A program made the position numbers and the translations under genes. Source: Anaerolineae bacterium (GTDB lineage Bacteria > Chloroflexota > Anaerolineae > JAAYZQ01). Taken from it: a stretch of 64,000 nucleotides of DNA. Shown here piece after piece: positions 50,850-59,595 of the stretch. The notes beneath the pieces are model-generated. The model did not search any database. It saw only the letters and a list, made by a program, of their open reading frames with translations, and was not told the origin of the DNA. Positions within the stretch are counted from its first letter, which is position 1, and each line of letters starts with the position of its first letter. The stretch is taken from NCBI GenBank assembly GCA_016929795.1, contig JAFGIA010000202.1, forward strand, positions 1 to 64,000. The letters run 5' to 3'.

Positions 50850-53116
50850 CGCGACGCCGCGGCCGTAAGGCCAGTCGATCGACTACACTGAGGGACAGGT
50901 GGGCTGATGTGTGGCAGCGCCTGGCCTCCTGGGGTGGCTGGCGCCCCTGGCAGGGGAGGCGCCCTCAACTTGGGCCGATGCAGCGCGATGTTGCAGGGCT
51001 GGTTTTGCTTATTGTAGCAACTATCTCTATTCTTGGATTTCTCCGCGTCTCTTCAGGCGCGCTCCTCACCTGGTGGGCCGATACACTACTCCGCGCGTTC
51101 GGTTGGGGTGCCTATCCGATCGCCGCGGGCCTGGTGCTGGCAGGGGTGTGGCTCCTGTGGCCTGCGCTCGGACAATACGTGCGGATAACGCCAGCGGTGG
51201 TCGTTGGGATCGAGGTGCTCCTGGTTACGCTGCTCACGGCGACACACGCCCCTCTCGTCACCCGTGATGGCGCCGACGCAGCGTTCCTGGCCGCCGACGC
51301 AGGAAAAGGAGGGGGGTACATCGGTTGGGCATTGGCGCTGATCCTAGTCGAGGAGCTCGGGGTGCTTGTAGCAGGTGTGGTGATGGTTGGGCTGTTCGTG
51401 CTGGCCCTCTACCTGCTGGTGTCGCCCGCCTGGGGTGTTATGTATGACTGGGCGCACGACCAGGCCCGGCGCATCGTCGCACTCGCCAACCGATGGTGGA
51501 CAAGGCGCCAGGGGCAGCCGGTGCCGCCGCCTGTGGCCGAGCCGCGGTGGTGGGAACAAGAGCCAGGGCCGGGCGAGGCGAAGAAAAAGGCCCGGCCCAA
51601 GCCGCGTCCGAAAAAAAGCCGGGCCGTGCCGGCGGACGGGAGCTTGCCTACGCTCGACCTGCTTGACGCATCTTCGCCCGCGGCCTATGGCGACCAGGAT
51701 ATACGGCGCAAGGTGCGGACCATCGAAGACACGCTGGCCAGCTTTGGCGTGCCGGTGAAGGTGGTCGAGGTGAACCAGGGCCCGACAGTGACGCAGTTTG
51801 GGCTGGAGCCGGGATACGTCGAAAAGCGCTCGTCAGGGGGGGACGTGCGCCAGCAGCGCGTGCGCGTGGCGCGCATCGCCTCGCTGGTAAACGATCTGGC
51901 GCTCGCCCTTGCCGCTGCCCCCCTCCGCATCGAGACGCCAGTTCCTGGCCGGCCCGTCGTCGGCCTGGAAGTGCCCAACGAGCAGATCGCCCTGGTCTCA
52001 CTGCGTGGCGTCCTCGAGTCGCCCGATTTCCGTGCGATCGACTCCCGCCTGGCGATTGCACTCGGCGAGGGGGTGTCGGGACAGGCGGCTGCGGTCGACC
52101 TGGCGCTCATGCCTCACCTGTTGATAGCCGGTGCCACAGGTTCCGGCAAGAGCGTGTGCATCAACGCCGTCATCTGCAGCCTGTTGATGAACAACATGCC
52201 TGCGGATCTCAACCTGCTCCTGATCGACCCCAAGATGGTCGAGCTTGTAGGCTACAACGACGTGCCGCACCTGGTCGCGCCCGTCGTCGTAGACGTGGAG
52301 CAGGTCGTCGGCGCGCTGGCCTGGGTGACGCGCCAGATGGACGTGCGCTACAAGGTCTTTCACGCTGCTGGCGTCCGCAACCTGGAGCAGTACAATCAGC
52401 AGCTAAACAAGCGCAAGGGCGAGCAGCCACTGCCCACACTGGTGGTCATCATCGACGAATTGGCCGACCTGATGATGGTCGCGCCCGACGAAGTGGAGCG
52501 CCACATCTGCCGCCTGGCACAGATGGGACGGGCCACGGGCATCCACCTGGTGATTGCCACGCAGCGACCCAGCGTGGACGTGGTGACTGGCCTCATCAAG
52601 GCCAACTTTCCGGCGCGGATTAGCTTTGCCGTCACAAGCCAGGTCGACTCGCGGGTGATCCTCGACCAACCAGGGGCCGAGAACCTGTTGGGCCGCGGCG
52701 ATATGCTCTTTATGTCCCCGCGCCAGCCAGCACCGGTCCGCTTGCAGGGTTGTTTTGTGTCTGATAGCGAGATCGAACGCCTGACCTCTTTTTGGCGCGA
52801 TAGACATGTCGAGGGAGAACAGCCAGAACTCTTTCCGCCGTGGGCCGGGCTGGAGGACAAGGAGGAGGCGGACGACCTGCTCCAAGAGGCGATCACGCTC
52901 GTCGTGGGGCATGAGACGATCTCGACCTCCTTTGTCCAGCGTAGATTGCGCATCGGCTACCCGCGCGCCGCGCGCATCGTCGACCAGCTAGAAGAGCGCG
53001 GGATCGTCGGTCCTGACCGGGGCGGAGGGCAGGGCCGTGAGGTGTTATCGGACAGGGGAATCGACCATCAAGAGATCGAGGAGCGGTTGCCTGGCGAGGA
53101 ACCGCGAGGGAGCTGA
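50846..53116 (+). CDS. ftsK: DNA translocase FtsK/SpoIIIE
   Basis: A 756-residue protein. Four membrane helices in residues about 45-200 are followed by a short Pro/Lys linker (about 225-265), much shorter than in E. coli FtsK, and then the motor domain. Walker A is LLIAGATGSGKSVCINAV (about residue 428), Walker B is LVVIIDELADLMMV, and VATQRPSVDVVTGLIKANFP is also typical. The C-terminal 70 residues (QRRLRIGYPRAARIVDQLEERGIVG) are the gamma winged helix that reads KOPS-like sites. It pumps DNA through the division septum. Confidence 0.93.
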   Translation: MTRRRGRKASRSTTLRDRWADVWQRLASWGGWRPWQGRRPQLGPMQRDVAGLVLLIVATISILGFLRVSSGALLTWWADTLLRAFGWGAYPIAAGLVLAGVWLLWPALGQYVRITPAVVVGIEVLLVTLLTATHAPLVTRDGADAAFLAADAGKGGGYIGWALALILVEELGVLVAGVVMVGLFVLALYLLVSPAWGVMYDWAHDQARRIVALANRWWTRRQGQPVPPPVAEPRWWEQEPGPGEAKKKARPKPRPKKSRAVPADGSLPTLDLLDASSPAAYGDQDIRRKVRTIEDTLASFGVPVKVVEVNQGPTVTQFGLEPGYVEKRSSGGDVRQQRVRVARIASLVNDLALALAAAPLRIETPVPGRPVVGLEVPNEQIALVSLRGVLESPDFRAIDSRLAIALGEGVSGQAAAVDLALMPHLLIAGATGSGKSVCINAVICSLLMNNMPADLNLLLIDPKMVELVGYNDVPHLVAPVVVDVEQVVGALAWVTRQMDVRYKVFHAAGVRNLEQYNQQLNKRKGEQPLPTLVVIIDELADLMMVAPDEVERHICRLAQMGRATGIHLVIATQRPSVDVVTGLIKANFPARISFAVTSQVDSRVILDQPGAENLLGRGDMLFMSPRQPAPVRLQGCFVSDSEIERLTSFWRDRHVEGEQPELFPPWAGLEDKEEADDLLQEAITLVVGHETISTSFVQRRLRIGYPRAARIVDQLEERGIVGPDRGGGQGREVLSDRGIDHQEIEERLPGEEPRGS

Positions 53117-53143
53117 GCTATGTCACATAAAGGAGGAGACACC

Positions 53144-53746
53144 ATGGAGCGGACGTTTCTGGGCGTGTTTAGCGGATGCCTGGCGTTTTTGTTGGCGGGT
53201 GGCACTATTCTATTCCTCGGCTGGCTGTTGTGGTGGCTCTGGTCACGGCAGCATCAGGAGGAAAAAGAGCCCGCGGTCGAGATTGAACTCGATGCCACCG
53301 ACTCAGGCAGGGGGGGCGTGGTGGTCGGAGTAGAAGAGGAGGTGGTTGCATCTATGGCGGAAGAAGCGCTGCCGCCGGAGCCGCCTCGCGGGGAAGTGGG
53401 TGAACCCGGTGCGACACGTTCAGCGGGGGCGGTCGAGGTTCAGCCGGTCCAGTCGCCCCCGGTCGTGGAGAGCAAAGGCTCCGCGGGTCCCGACGATCTG
53501 CGCGTCATCGAGGGGATCGGGCCGCGTATTGCCAGCGTGCTGCGTGCAGGCGGCATCCACACTTTTCGAGATCTCGCCGATGCCAAGGTCGCACACATTG
53601 AAGAGATTCTGGCGGCCGCGGACCCACGGCTCCTGCGCCTGTGCAAACCCGATACCTGGCCCGAGCAGGCAGCGCTCGCGGCTGCGGGCGACTGGACGGG
53701 TCTAGAAGCACTCACCGACCAGCTCAAGGGCGGCAGGCGTGTTTAG
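53144..53746 (+). CDS. Membrane-anchored helix-hairpin-helix protein
   Basis: A 200-residue protein from ATG 53144, which has AAAGGAGG seven bases upstream; an ATG 24 bases earlier lacks such a site. One membrane helix at residues about 9-35 is followed by an acidic, Pro-rich linker to about 115. Residues 118-195 form a helix-hairpin-helix pair (LRVIEGIGPRIASVLRAGGI, FRDLADAKVAHIEEIL), a fold found in DUF4332-type and DNA polymerase-like domains that binds DNA without sequence preference. It is 27 bases after ftsK, suggesting a role in DNA tethering near the septum, which is inferred only. Confidence 0.75.
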   Translation: MERTFLGVFSGCLAFLLAGGTILFLGWLLWWLWSRQHQEEKEPAVEIELDATDSGRGGVVVGVEEEVVASMAEEALPPEPPRGEVGEPGATRSAGAVEVQPVQSPPVVESKGSAGPDDLRVIEGIGPRIASVLRAGGIHTFRDLADAKVAHIEEILAAADPRLLRLCKPDTWPEQAALAAAGDWTGLEALTDQLKGGRRV

Positions 53747-53783
53747 GTGGGTTTGGAATTCGCCAGAGTCGCGCGCAAGGGTA

Positions 53784-53789
53784 TATAAT
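53784..53789 (+). promoter_or_regulatory. Possible -10 for yebC-ruvCA
   Basis: TATAAT at 53784-53789 in the 124-base gap before yebC. No acceptable -35 is seen at 16-18 bases, so this is tentative. Confidence 0.35.
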
Positions 53790-53870
53790 AGGACAGTTAC
53801 CAGGCAAGTGGCACCTGGGGCCAGCAAGCCCAGAGTGTGACCAATCGTAGAGGATTGTGGGGAGGTAGAA

Positions 53871-54626
53871 TTGAGCGGACATAGCAAATGGTCCACCATC
53901 AAGCGCAAAAAGGGCGCAGCAGATGCCAGGCGCGGGCAGATGTTTACCCGGCTTGGCAAGGAGATTGCTCTGGCAGCGCGCGAGGGGCCGGACCCGGATA
54001 TGAACCCGAGGTTGGCGTTGGCGGTTTACAAGGCCAAGGCGGCCAACATGCCCAAGGACAACATCGAGCGTGCCATCCGGCGTGGGGCGGGTCTCGATAA
54101 GGATGCGGCAGCCCTGGAAGAGGTGATGTACGAAGGGTATGGCCCGCATGGCGTTGCCCTCCTGGTGTCCGTGGTCACCGATAACCGAAACCGTGCCGTG
54201 GCCGACATCCGGCGCTGGTTCACCAAGTTGGGGGGTAGCCTCGGAGAGGCAGGCTGCGTCGCTTGGCAGTTCGAGCCGATGGCCTATTTCACGATCGAAT
54301 CCGATGACATAGATCCTGATAGAATCTTTGAGATTGCCGTCGAGAGCGGAGCCGATGATGTGATCTTTGGTGATGACCTGGTCGAGATCTATGCCGAGGC
54401 CGATGCGTTTGCCGATGTGCGCGAGGGGCTTCAGACACGCGGCATCAAGCTCGATTCCGCAGAGATTGTGATGCGTCCCAAGACCACGATCGAGCTGGGT
54501 GAGAAGGAAGCGATGCAGAATATGACCTTGATCTCGCAGCTTGAGGAGTTGGACGATGTTCAGGACGTCTATTCCAACCTCGACATCTCGGACGAGCTGA
54601 TGGAACGGTTCGAGGCAGAAGACTAG
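53871..54626 (+). CDS. YebC/PmpR family regulator
   Basis: A 251-residue protein with a TTG start (SGHSKWSTIKRKKGAADA is the invariant family N-terminus) and GGGGAGG eight bases upstream. Other family marks: NPRLALAVYKAKAANMPKDNIERAI, YEGYGPHGVALLVSVVTDNRNR and GGSLGEAGCVAWQF. YebC proteins bind DNA or, as recently recognised for some, assist ribosomes at proline stretches. yebC-ruvC-ruvA is a widely conserved order. The stop overlaps the ruvC start by one base. Confidence 0.94.
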   Translation: MSGHSKWSTIKRKKGAADARRGQMFTRLGKEIALAAREGPDPDMNPRLALAVYKAKAANMPKDNIERAIRRGAGLDKDAAALEEVMYEGYGPHGVALLVSVVTDNRNRAVADIRRWFTKLGGSLGEAGCVAWQFEPMAYFTIESDDIDPDRIFEIAVESGADDVIFGDDLVEIYAEADAFADVREGLQTRGIKLDSAEIVMRPKTTIELGEKEAMQNMTLISQLEELDDVQDVYSNLDISDELMERFEAED

Positions 54627-55120
54627 TGCTTGTGCTGGGTATTGACCCGGGCACGGCCATCACCGGCTACGGGCTGGTGCGCGAAGGGAATGGGCTGGCG
54701 CTGATCGAGTGTGGCGTAATCACCACGCCGGCGGGCCAGCCCTTGCCGTTACGCCTGCAGACGATCTATCACGAGCTGGCTGCCCTCATCGCGCGCCACC
54801 ATCCTGACATCGGAGCAGTCGAGGAGCTTTTTTTCAGCCGAAACGCACGCACCGCACTGTCGGTGGGTCACGCGCGCGGCGTTGCGCTCCTGGCCCTGGC
54901 AGAGGCGGGCCTGCCGATCTACGAATACAAGCCGCTCGAGGTCAAGCAGTCGATCACCGGCTATGGTGGGGCCGAGAAACAGCAGGTGCAAGAGATGGTG
55001 CGCTTGCTGCTCAACCTCGATGCGGCTCCCCAACCCGACGATGCGGCGGACGCGGTTGCTGTGGCCGTGTGTCATATCCATTCGGCTCGCATGGCGAGCC
55101 TGATCGCCACCGCCAGGTAG
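54626..55120 (+). CDS. ruvC: Crossover junction endodeoxyribonuclease RuvC
   Basis: A 164-residue resolvase with GTG start 54626 overlapping the yebC TAG. The acidic active site is visible: Asp in LGIDPGTAITGYG, Glu in VEELFFSRNARTA, and two Asp in DDAADAVAVAVCH. EYKPLEVKQSITGYGGAEK is the DNA-binding family segment. It cuts Holliday junctions bound by RuvAB. The next gene is ruvA, nine bases on; ruvB is not in the window. Confidence 0.95.
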   Translation: MLVLGIDPGTAITGYGLVREGNGLALIECGVITTPAGQPLPLRLQTIYHELAALIARHHPDIGAVEELFFSRNARTALSVGHARGVALLALAEAGLPIYEYKPLEVKQSITGYGGAEKQQVQEMVRLLLNLDAAPQPDDAADAVAVAVCHIHSARMASLIATAR

Positions 55121-55129
55121 GAGCAGGCT

Positions 55130-55711
55130 ATGATCGCGCGTCTCGCCGGTACGCTTGTCTCAATCGGCAAGGATTCGGTCGTCGTCCAGGTGGGGGGCGT
55201 GGGCTTTCGCGTCTATGTGCCCCGGTCACTGCTCGATGACCAGGGGGAGATCGGTGAAGAGCTCGTTCTCTTTACGCACCTGCATGTGCGCGAGAACGAG
55301 CTGACGCTGTACGGGTGCGCGACGGAAGAGGAACTGGACCTCTTTCGGCTGGTACAAACGGTGTCGGGCATCGGCCCACGCGTTGCCCTGTCGATGCTCT
55401 CTGCGCTGCCACCCGATCAATTGCGCAGCGCGATCGCGCACGAAGACGTCGGCGCCCTGGCTCGTGTGCCCGGTATTGGGCAAAAAATGGCGAAAAAGCT
55501 CGTGTTCGACCTGAAGGACAAGGTCGAGGCCGTCGAGGGGCCGGCGCCGTCGTTCACCACAATCTCGGAGGCGGACGTCGACTTGATCGCGGCGCTCACC
55601 GGCCTGGGCTACAGCGTTGCCGAAGCCCAGGAGGCGATCCGCCACCTGCCGCGGGAGCCCCTTCCGTTTGAAGAGAAGGTGCGCCTCGCCCTGGCACACT
55701 TTGTGTCCTAG
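55130..55711 (+). CDS. ruvA: Holliday junction branch migration protein RuvA
   Basis: A 193-residue protein. The N-terminal OB domain (MIARLAGTLVSIGKDSVVV, GVGFRVYVP) is followed by two helix-hairpin-helix motifs (VSGIGPRVALSMLSAL and ARVPGIGQKMAKKLVFDL) and a C-terminal RuvB-binding helical domain (AALTGLGYSVAEAQEAI). It binds four-way junctions. RuvB is expected elsewhere in the genome. The gene is followed by a palindromic repeat. Confidence 0.95.
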   Translation: MIARLAGTLVSIGKDSVVVQVGGVGFRVYVPRSLLDDQGEIGEELVLFTHLHVRENELTLYGCATEEELDLFRLVQTVSGIGPRVALSMLSALPPDQLRSAIAHEDVGALARVPGIGQKMAKKLVFDLKDKVEAVEGPAPSFTTISEADVDLIAALTGLGYSVAEAQEAIRHLPREPLPFEEKVRLALAHFVS

Positions 55712-55786
55712 TGGTTGGACACCGAGGTACGGCTGGCGCTACACAAACAGGGCCTCAAGAAACACATAGCCCGCCGTGTATCTCTG

Positions 55787-55867
55787 GTATCTGCTCAATA
55801 ATCGGGGGTTGGGGTGTGTGCGGGCACCGCACACACCCCAACTTTCCCCCCTTTATGGAGATGATAC
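55787..55867. repeat. Palindromic repeat, copy 3
   Basis: It starts GTATCTGCTCAATAATC, then has the same 16-bp stem as copy 1 (GTTGGGGTGTGTGCGG) around loop GCA, then AACTTTCCCCCCTTTAT, and ends GAGATGATAC. It lies between convergent ruvA and the DUF951 gene, 50 kb from copies 1 and 2. It could act as a bidirectional terminator. The rest of the gap 55712-55886 has no other feature. Confidence 0.85.
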
Positions 55868-55886
55868 TATCTCTGTGTAACTTCCC

Positions 55887-56090
55887 TCAGCGCTCAGCGT
55901 CGCCGCGGCGAATGATGGTTTTGACGCGTTTTTTGAATTGACTGCGGTCGAGCAAGATGCGGCGCCCACACACCTGGCACTTGAGCCCGATGTCAGCGCC
56001 GACGCGCACCACGCGCCATTCATAACTACCACATGGATGCGGCTTGCGCAGCCGCACAAGGTCGTCCACCTGCACTTCGTCCTGGGACAT
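55887..56090 (-). CDS. DUF951 family small protein
   Basis: A 67-residue protein that fits the DUF951 pattern closely: [38 protein letters not shown] and FKKRVKTII. The Cys in HPCG with CQVCG may bind zinc. The family is widespread in Firmicutes and Chloroflexota-like genomes and has no established function. It starts two bases after the stop of the GDPD gene, so it is coupled to it. Confidence 0.88.
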   Translation of the reverse strand: MSQDEVQVDDLVRLRKPHPCGSYEWRVVRVGADIGLKCQVCGRRILLDRSQFKKRVKTIIRRGDAER

Positions 56091-56092
56091 GG

Positions 56093-56899
56093 CTAAGCTC
56101 CCCCCCGTCGTGGCGCCGGCAGCATGGGCAGTGGTGGGCGCAAACGCCCACACGCCGCTTTCAGCACCAACGCCAGCGTTTCTGGCCGGTTGGTAATCAC
56201 CACGTCGACGCCCATTCTCACCAGCCGCCACATGTCGCCCGGATCGTCCACCGTCCACGTGTTCACGCGATACCCTAGCTTACGTGCCCATTGCACGTAT
56301 GCCGGGCTCACGGTAGCATAGTATGGGTGCATGGCGTCGGGGCGCACCAGATGGTGCAGCCATGCGTGTCTCAGCACGGGCGGCATGTCGGGTGCATAGA
56401 GCAGCCCGATCGGGATCGCCGGATTCTGCCGCCGAACGCGCCACAGGGAAGCCGGATTGAACGACGAGACAACCACGCGCTCCAGCAAGCCATTCTCCTC
56501 GATCAAGCGCACCACTGCCTCGACGAGGCCTGTATCGCGCAAGCCGGCCGCCTTGATCTCGACGTTGAACAAAAGACAATCGCCGACTGTGTCAATCACC
56601 TCTTGTAACGTCGGGATCTGCTGCCCTGCGAAATCAGGATCGAACCAGCCGCCGGCATCGAGCATCTTGAGCTCCGCGAGTGTGTGTTCGGCCACAGGCC
56701 CGCTCCCGTTCGTCGTGGCGTCGAGGGTAAAGTCGTGGATGACCACCACCTCTCCGTCCTTTGACAACTGGACGTCAAACTCGATCCCATCTGCACCCAT
56801 CTCGGCAGCCAGCAGGAACGCGGGCAGCGTATTTGCCGGTGCCTCGTAGCTGGCACCCCGGTGCGCAAAGTTCAGCGGGCGGTCAAGAAAAAAAGACAT
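56093..56899 (-). CDS. Glycerophosphodiester phosphodiesterase
   Basis: A 268-residue protein from ATG 56899; a start 33 bases earlier lies inside a hairpin repeat. It hydrolyses glycerophosphodiesters to sn-glycerol-3-phosphate and an alcohol. Motifs: [15 protein letters not shown] (catalytic His), [21 protein letters not shown] (metal-binding Glu and Asp, second His), LLFNVEIK, and [29 protein letters not shown]. There is no signal peptide, so the UgpQ-like cytoplasmic form is likely. It lies after secF on the same strand. Confidence 0.92.
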   Translation of the reverse strand: MSFFLDRPLNFAHRGASYEAPANTLPAFLLAAEMGADGIEFDVQLSKDGEVVVIHDFTLDATTNGSGPVAEHTLAELKMLDAGGWFDPDFAGQQIPTLQEVIDTVGDCLLFNVEIKAAGLRDTGLVEAVVRLIEENGLLERVVVSSFNPASLWRVRRQNPAIPIGLLYAPDMPPVLRHAWLHHLVRPDAMHPYYATVSPAYVQWARKLGYRVNTWTVDDPGDMWRLVRMGVDVVITNRPETLALVLKAACGRLRPPLPMLPAPRRGGA

Positions 56900-56958
56900 C
56901 GTGATGCGTGATGTGTGCTGCGTGCTGCGCAAAATACGAGGTCACGCAGCACGCATCG
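56899..56958. repeat. GTGATGCGTG-type hairpin repeat, copy 2
   Basis: GATGTGTGCTGCGTG and GTCACGCAGCACGCATC pair with one mismatch around an AAAATACGA loop between secF and the GDPD gene. It shares the CGTGATGCGTGATG start with the hairpin at 20752. Confidence 0.6.
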
Positions 56959-56967
56959 CGGTCAGGC

Positions 56968-57891
56968 CTACGCAGCCGCCTCGGCCTTAGTGCCAACGAC
57001 CTTGCCGGTCTCCCAAACGACGAGCAGGGGCACGGCGTTAAAGATCGAGGAATAGGTGCCCGATAGCAAGCCGACGAGCAGGACAGCGACGAACTGCTGC
57101 ATGGTGGCACCGCCGAGGAGAAGCAGGGCAACAAGCACAAAGATAGCATTTAGCTGCGTCGCCAGCGAACGGTGGATGGTCTCGAGCAGGCTGCGGTTGA
57201 CGATCGTCTCGAACGCTTCGCTGCGCCGTTTCGCAATGTTTTCTCTGATACGGTCAAAGACGACAATCGTGTCCTGCACGCTAAAGCCGATGACGGTCAG
57301 CAGTGCGGTGAGAAAAAGCGCATCCGCCTCCCAGCCAAGGGCGATGCTGGCGATGGAAAAGAGGCCAACCGTGACCAGGATGTCATGGATCATGGCTGCA
57401 ATGGCGCACACACCGTAACGCAAGGCATTCGGCACTTTGCGAAAGGCAAAGATGATAAAGAGCAGGATGAACAATGCGGCGACGGCGACGGCGATGCCCG
57501 CAGCTTCGGTCACCTCTGCACCGACCGACGGTCCCACCGATTCAAAGCGCAACTCTTCAGCCGGCCCCAGGTTGGCCTCAAGCTGGGCTTCCAAGGCTTG
57601 CTTGGCCTCCGGGTCCAGCGGACTGGTGCGGATCAGGACCGTGTTCTCGCCGGTTGTTGTCTGCACTGTTGTGCTTTGATAGCCTTCCTGGACGAACACG
57701 TTGCGCACCTCGGCGGGGCGTACTGGCTGCTCAAAGCGCAGCTCGATCAGCGCGCCCCCTGTAAAGTCGATGCCCAACCGGAACGGCGCGCCAACTGCAA
57801 AGACCGAATAGATCATGGCGATCAGACCGGGGATGATAATGATCGCCGACAGCAAAAAGTACCAATGCCGCTTCTGTACAATAGTAAACAT
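56968..57891 (-). CDS. secF: Protein translocase subunit SecF
   Basis: A 307-residue membrane protein with six helices: one near the N-terminus (about 12-32), a periplasmic loop and five in the C-terminal half. Family marks: LGIDFTGGALIELRF, EVTEAAGIAVAVAALFILLF, IMHDILVTVGLFSIA, GFSVQDTIVVFDRIREN and the SLATQLNAIFVLVALLLLGG segment. With SecD it pulls translocating proteins outward using the proton-motive force. It is encoded 25 bases after secD. Confidence 0.95.
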   Translation of the reverse strand: MFTIVQKRHWYFLLSAIIIIPGLIAMIYSVFAVGAPFRLGIDFTGGALIELRFEQPVRPAEVRNVFVQEGYQSTTVQTTTGENTVLIRTSPLDPEAKQALEAQLEANLGPAEELRFESVGPSVGAEVTEAAGIAVAVAALFILLFIIFAFRKVPNALRYGVCAIAAMIHDILVTVGLFSIASIALGWEADALFLTALLTVIGFSVQDTIVVFDRIRENIAKRRSEAFETIVNRSLLETIHRSLATQLNAIFVLVALLLLGGATMQQFVAVLLVGLLSGTYSSIFNAVPLLVVWETGKVVGTKAEAAA

Positions 57892-57916
57892 TTATCGCTC
57901 CTCCCTCACCGCCGGC

Positions 57917-59434
57917 TCACGCGCCCAGCAGGAAACGATTGGTTTCCAGCTTCTTGCTTAGCCACTGGTAGGCCAGCCGCATAAAAGTGCGGGTGACGGT
58001 GATAGCCGTGAACATGTTGATGACCACGCCGAGTGCCAGGGTGATGGCAAAGCCCTTGACCGACCCGGCACCAAAGGTCGAGCCAAAGTAGTAAAGGATG
58101 ACAGTCGTGATGAGCGTCGAGATGTTTGAATCGCGGATTGACGTCCATGCGCGGCTAAAGCCAACTTCGATCGCCGATCCAAGGCTTCGCCCCGCCCGCA
58201 GCTCCTCTTTCATGCGCTCGAACACGAGGATGTTGGCATCCACTGCCATGCCGGTGGACAGGATAAAGCCGGTGATGGCTGGCAGTGTGAGTGTCACGCC
58301 TGCAAACCCAGCCGCCGCGAGGCCAAGCGTGCCGACCAGCAAAAACCCGCCCAGGATCATTGGCCAAACATCCTCGCGATCCAGATAGTAGCTCAGGATC
58401 ATGAGCAGGCTGATGACGAGCAGCACCGGCCAGCCGACCTTGTAGACAGCCAGGTTGAGCAGCCCGTAAAAGATCAGGGCCAGGTCGGCCAGGAGGCCAG
58501 GAAGCCGGTAGTAGATGAGCATAAAGAGCAGGACGATGAGCAATCCGACGGCGCCGCCCTGCATACTGCGTTGCACCGAATCCTGGCCGAGCGTGGGCCC
58601 AATCGAGCGCGTCGTCTCCACCCGCAGCGGCACCGGCAGGGAACCGTAGCGAAGCTGGACGACGAGGGCTTGTGCTTCTTCGGGCGTGAACTGGCCCTCA
58701 ATGACGCCCTGCCCATCAGGGATCGCCGAGTTGATCACCGGGCTGGAGATGACCTCCTTGTCGAGGACGATCGCCAGGTAGGTACCGACGCTGCGCGCGG
58801 TGTACTCGGCAAAGATGTCTCCACCCACGTCTGTCATCTCGATAGCAATCAGCAGTTGGCCGGTTTGCTCATTACTCGTGACGCCGGCAGCTTGCAGGTG
58901 CGCGCCTGTGAGCACCGTGGCAAAGACGCGATCGGCAAAGAGGGTGTCTGTTGTCGTCTCGCTTGTCTCGATCGTACGAGTCTCGGCTCCTTCAGACTCG
59001 AGCTGGGGGTAGGTAGTCTGGACGATGGTGCCGGGCGGCAGATAGGTGTTGCCCGCGTCCACAAACTCGAGCAAGCCTGTTTCTTTGATCGTCGCCACGG
59101 CTGCCTCAGGATCTCGGATGCCGGGCAGCTCGACGATGATGCGCCGCTCGCCCTGTGTTTGAACCAGTGGCTCGACCACGCCCAGCGCGTTGACCCGGTT
59201 CTCGATGATCTGCGCGGCGACGTCCAGTGCGCCCGATTCTGGGGCCTGGTCGGCAGGTAGGTCTGCTTCCAGGAGCACTTGCAGGCCGCCCTGCAAATCG
59301 AGGCCCTGTGTGATTTCGAACTCTTGGTCGATGGGGCCGATGTGCAGGCCAGGTGAATTGGGCAAGTCGACATAGATCGTGAGACCTGCCACCAACAAGA
59401 TGGCAATGAGCAGAACAACGTTCCTCGTGTTCAT
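57917..59434 (-). CDS. secD: Protein translocase subunit SecD
   Basis: A 505-residue protein. An N-terminal helix is followed by a large external P1-type region (GLDLQGGLQVLLEAD at about 47, IIENRVNALGVVEPLVQTQG, IIVELPGIRDPE) and then five helices in the last 230 residues with ALPAITGFILSTGMAVDANI and FERMKEELRAGRSL. The sequence before the second helix (TTRSIGPTLGQDSVQRSMQG) is typical. It partners SecF. It has a perfect divergent promoter shared with the T-box leader. Confidence 0.95.
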   Translation of the reverse strand: MNTRNVVLLIAILLVAGLTIYVDLPNSPGLHIGPIDQEFEITQGLDLQGGLQVLLEADLPADQAPESGALDVAAQIIENRVNALGVVEPLVQTQGERRIIVELPGIRDPEAAVATIKETGLLEFVDAGNTYLPPGTIVQTTYPQLESEGAETRTIETSETTTDTLFADRVFATVLTGAHLQAAGVTSNEQTGQLLIAIEMTDVGGDIFAEYTARSVGTYLAIVLDKEVISSPVINSAIPDGQGVIEGQFTPEEAQALVVQLRYGSLPVPLRVETTRSIGPTLGQDSVQRSMQGGAVGLLIVLLFMLIYYRLPGLLADLALIFYGLLNLAVYKVGWPVLLVISLLMILSYYLDREDVWPMILGGFLLVGTLGLAAAGFAGVTLTLPAITGFILSTGMAVDANILVFERMKEELRAGRSLGSAIEVGFSRAWTSIRDSNISTLITTVILYYFGSTFGAGSVKGFAITLALGVVINMFTAITVTRTFMRLAYQWLSKKLETNRFLLGA

Positions 59435-59525
59435 ATCGTTTTAACAACCCCTTCGGCAAGTCTGGCCGCAAGATGTACAAGCCGGCCGCTGCCCGGCACT
59501 GCCGGGGCAGGTCGCAAACGAACCG

Positions 59526-59554
59526 ATTATACTGCATCGATTGGCAGATGTCAA
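59526..59554 (-). promoter_or_regulatory. Promoter for secDF
   Basis: Minus strand: perfect TTGACA (59549-59554), 17 bases, perfect TATAAT (59526-59531). Leader of about 85 bases. Confidence 0.85.
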
Positions 59555-59560
59555 AACCAC

Positions 59561-59589
59561 TTGACAGACTCGTGAAAATCGATTATAAT
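59561..59589 (+). promoter_or_regulatory. Promoter for the T-box/valS operon
   Basis: Perfect TTGACA (59561-59566), 17 bases, perfect TATAAT (59584-59589). Its -35 is only six bases from that of the divergent secDF promoter. Confidence 0.88.
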
Positions 59590-59595
59590 GCGCCC

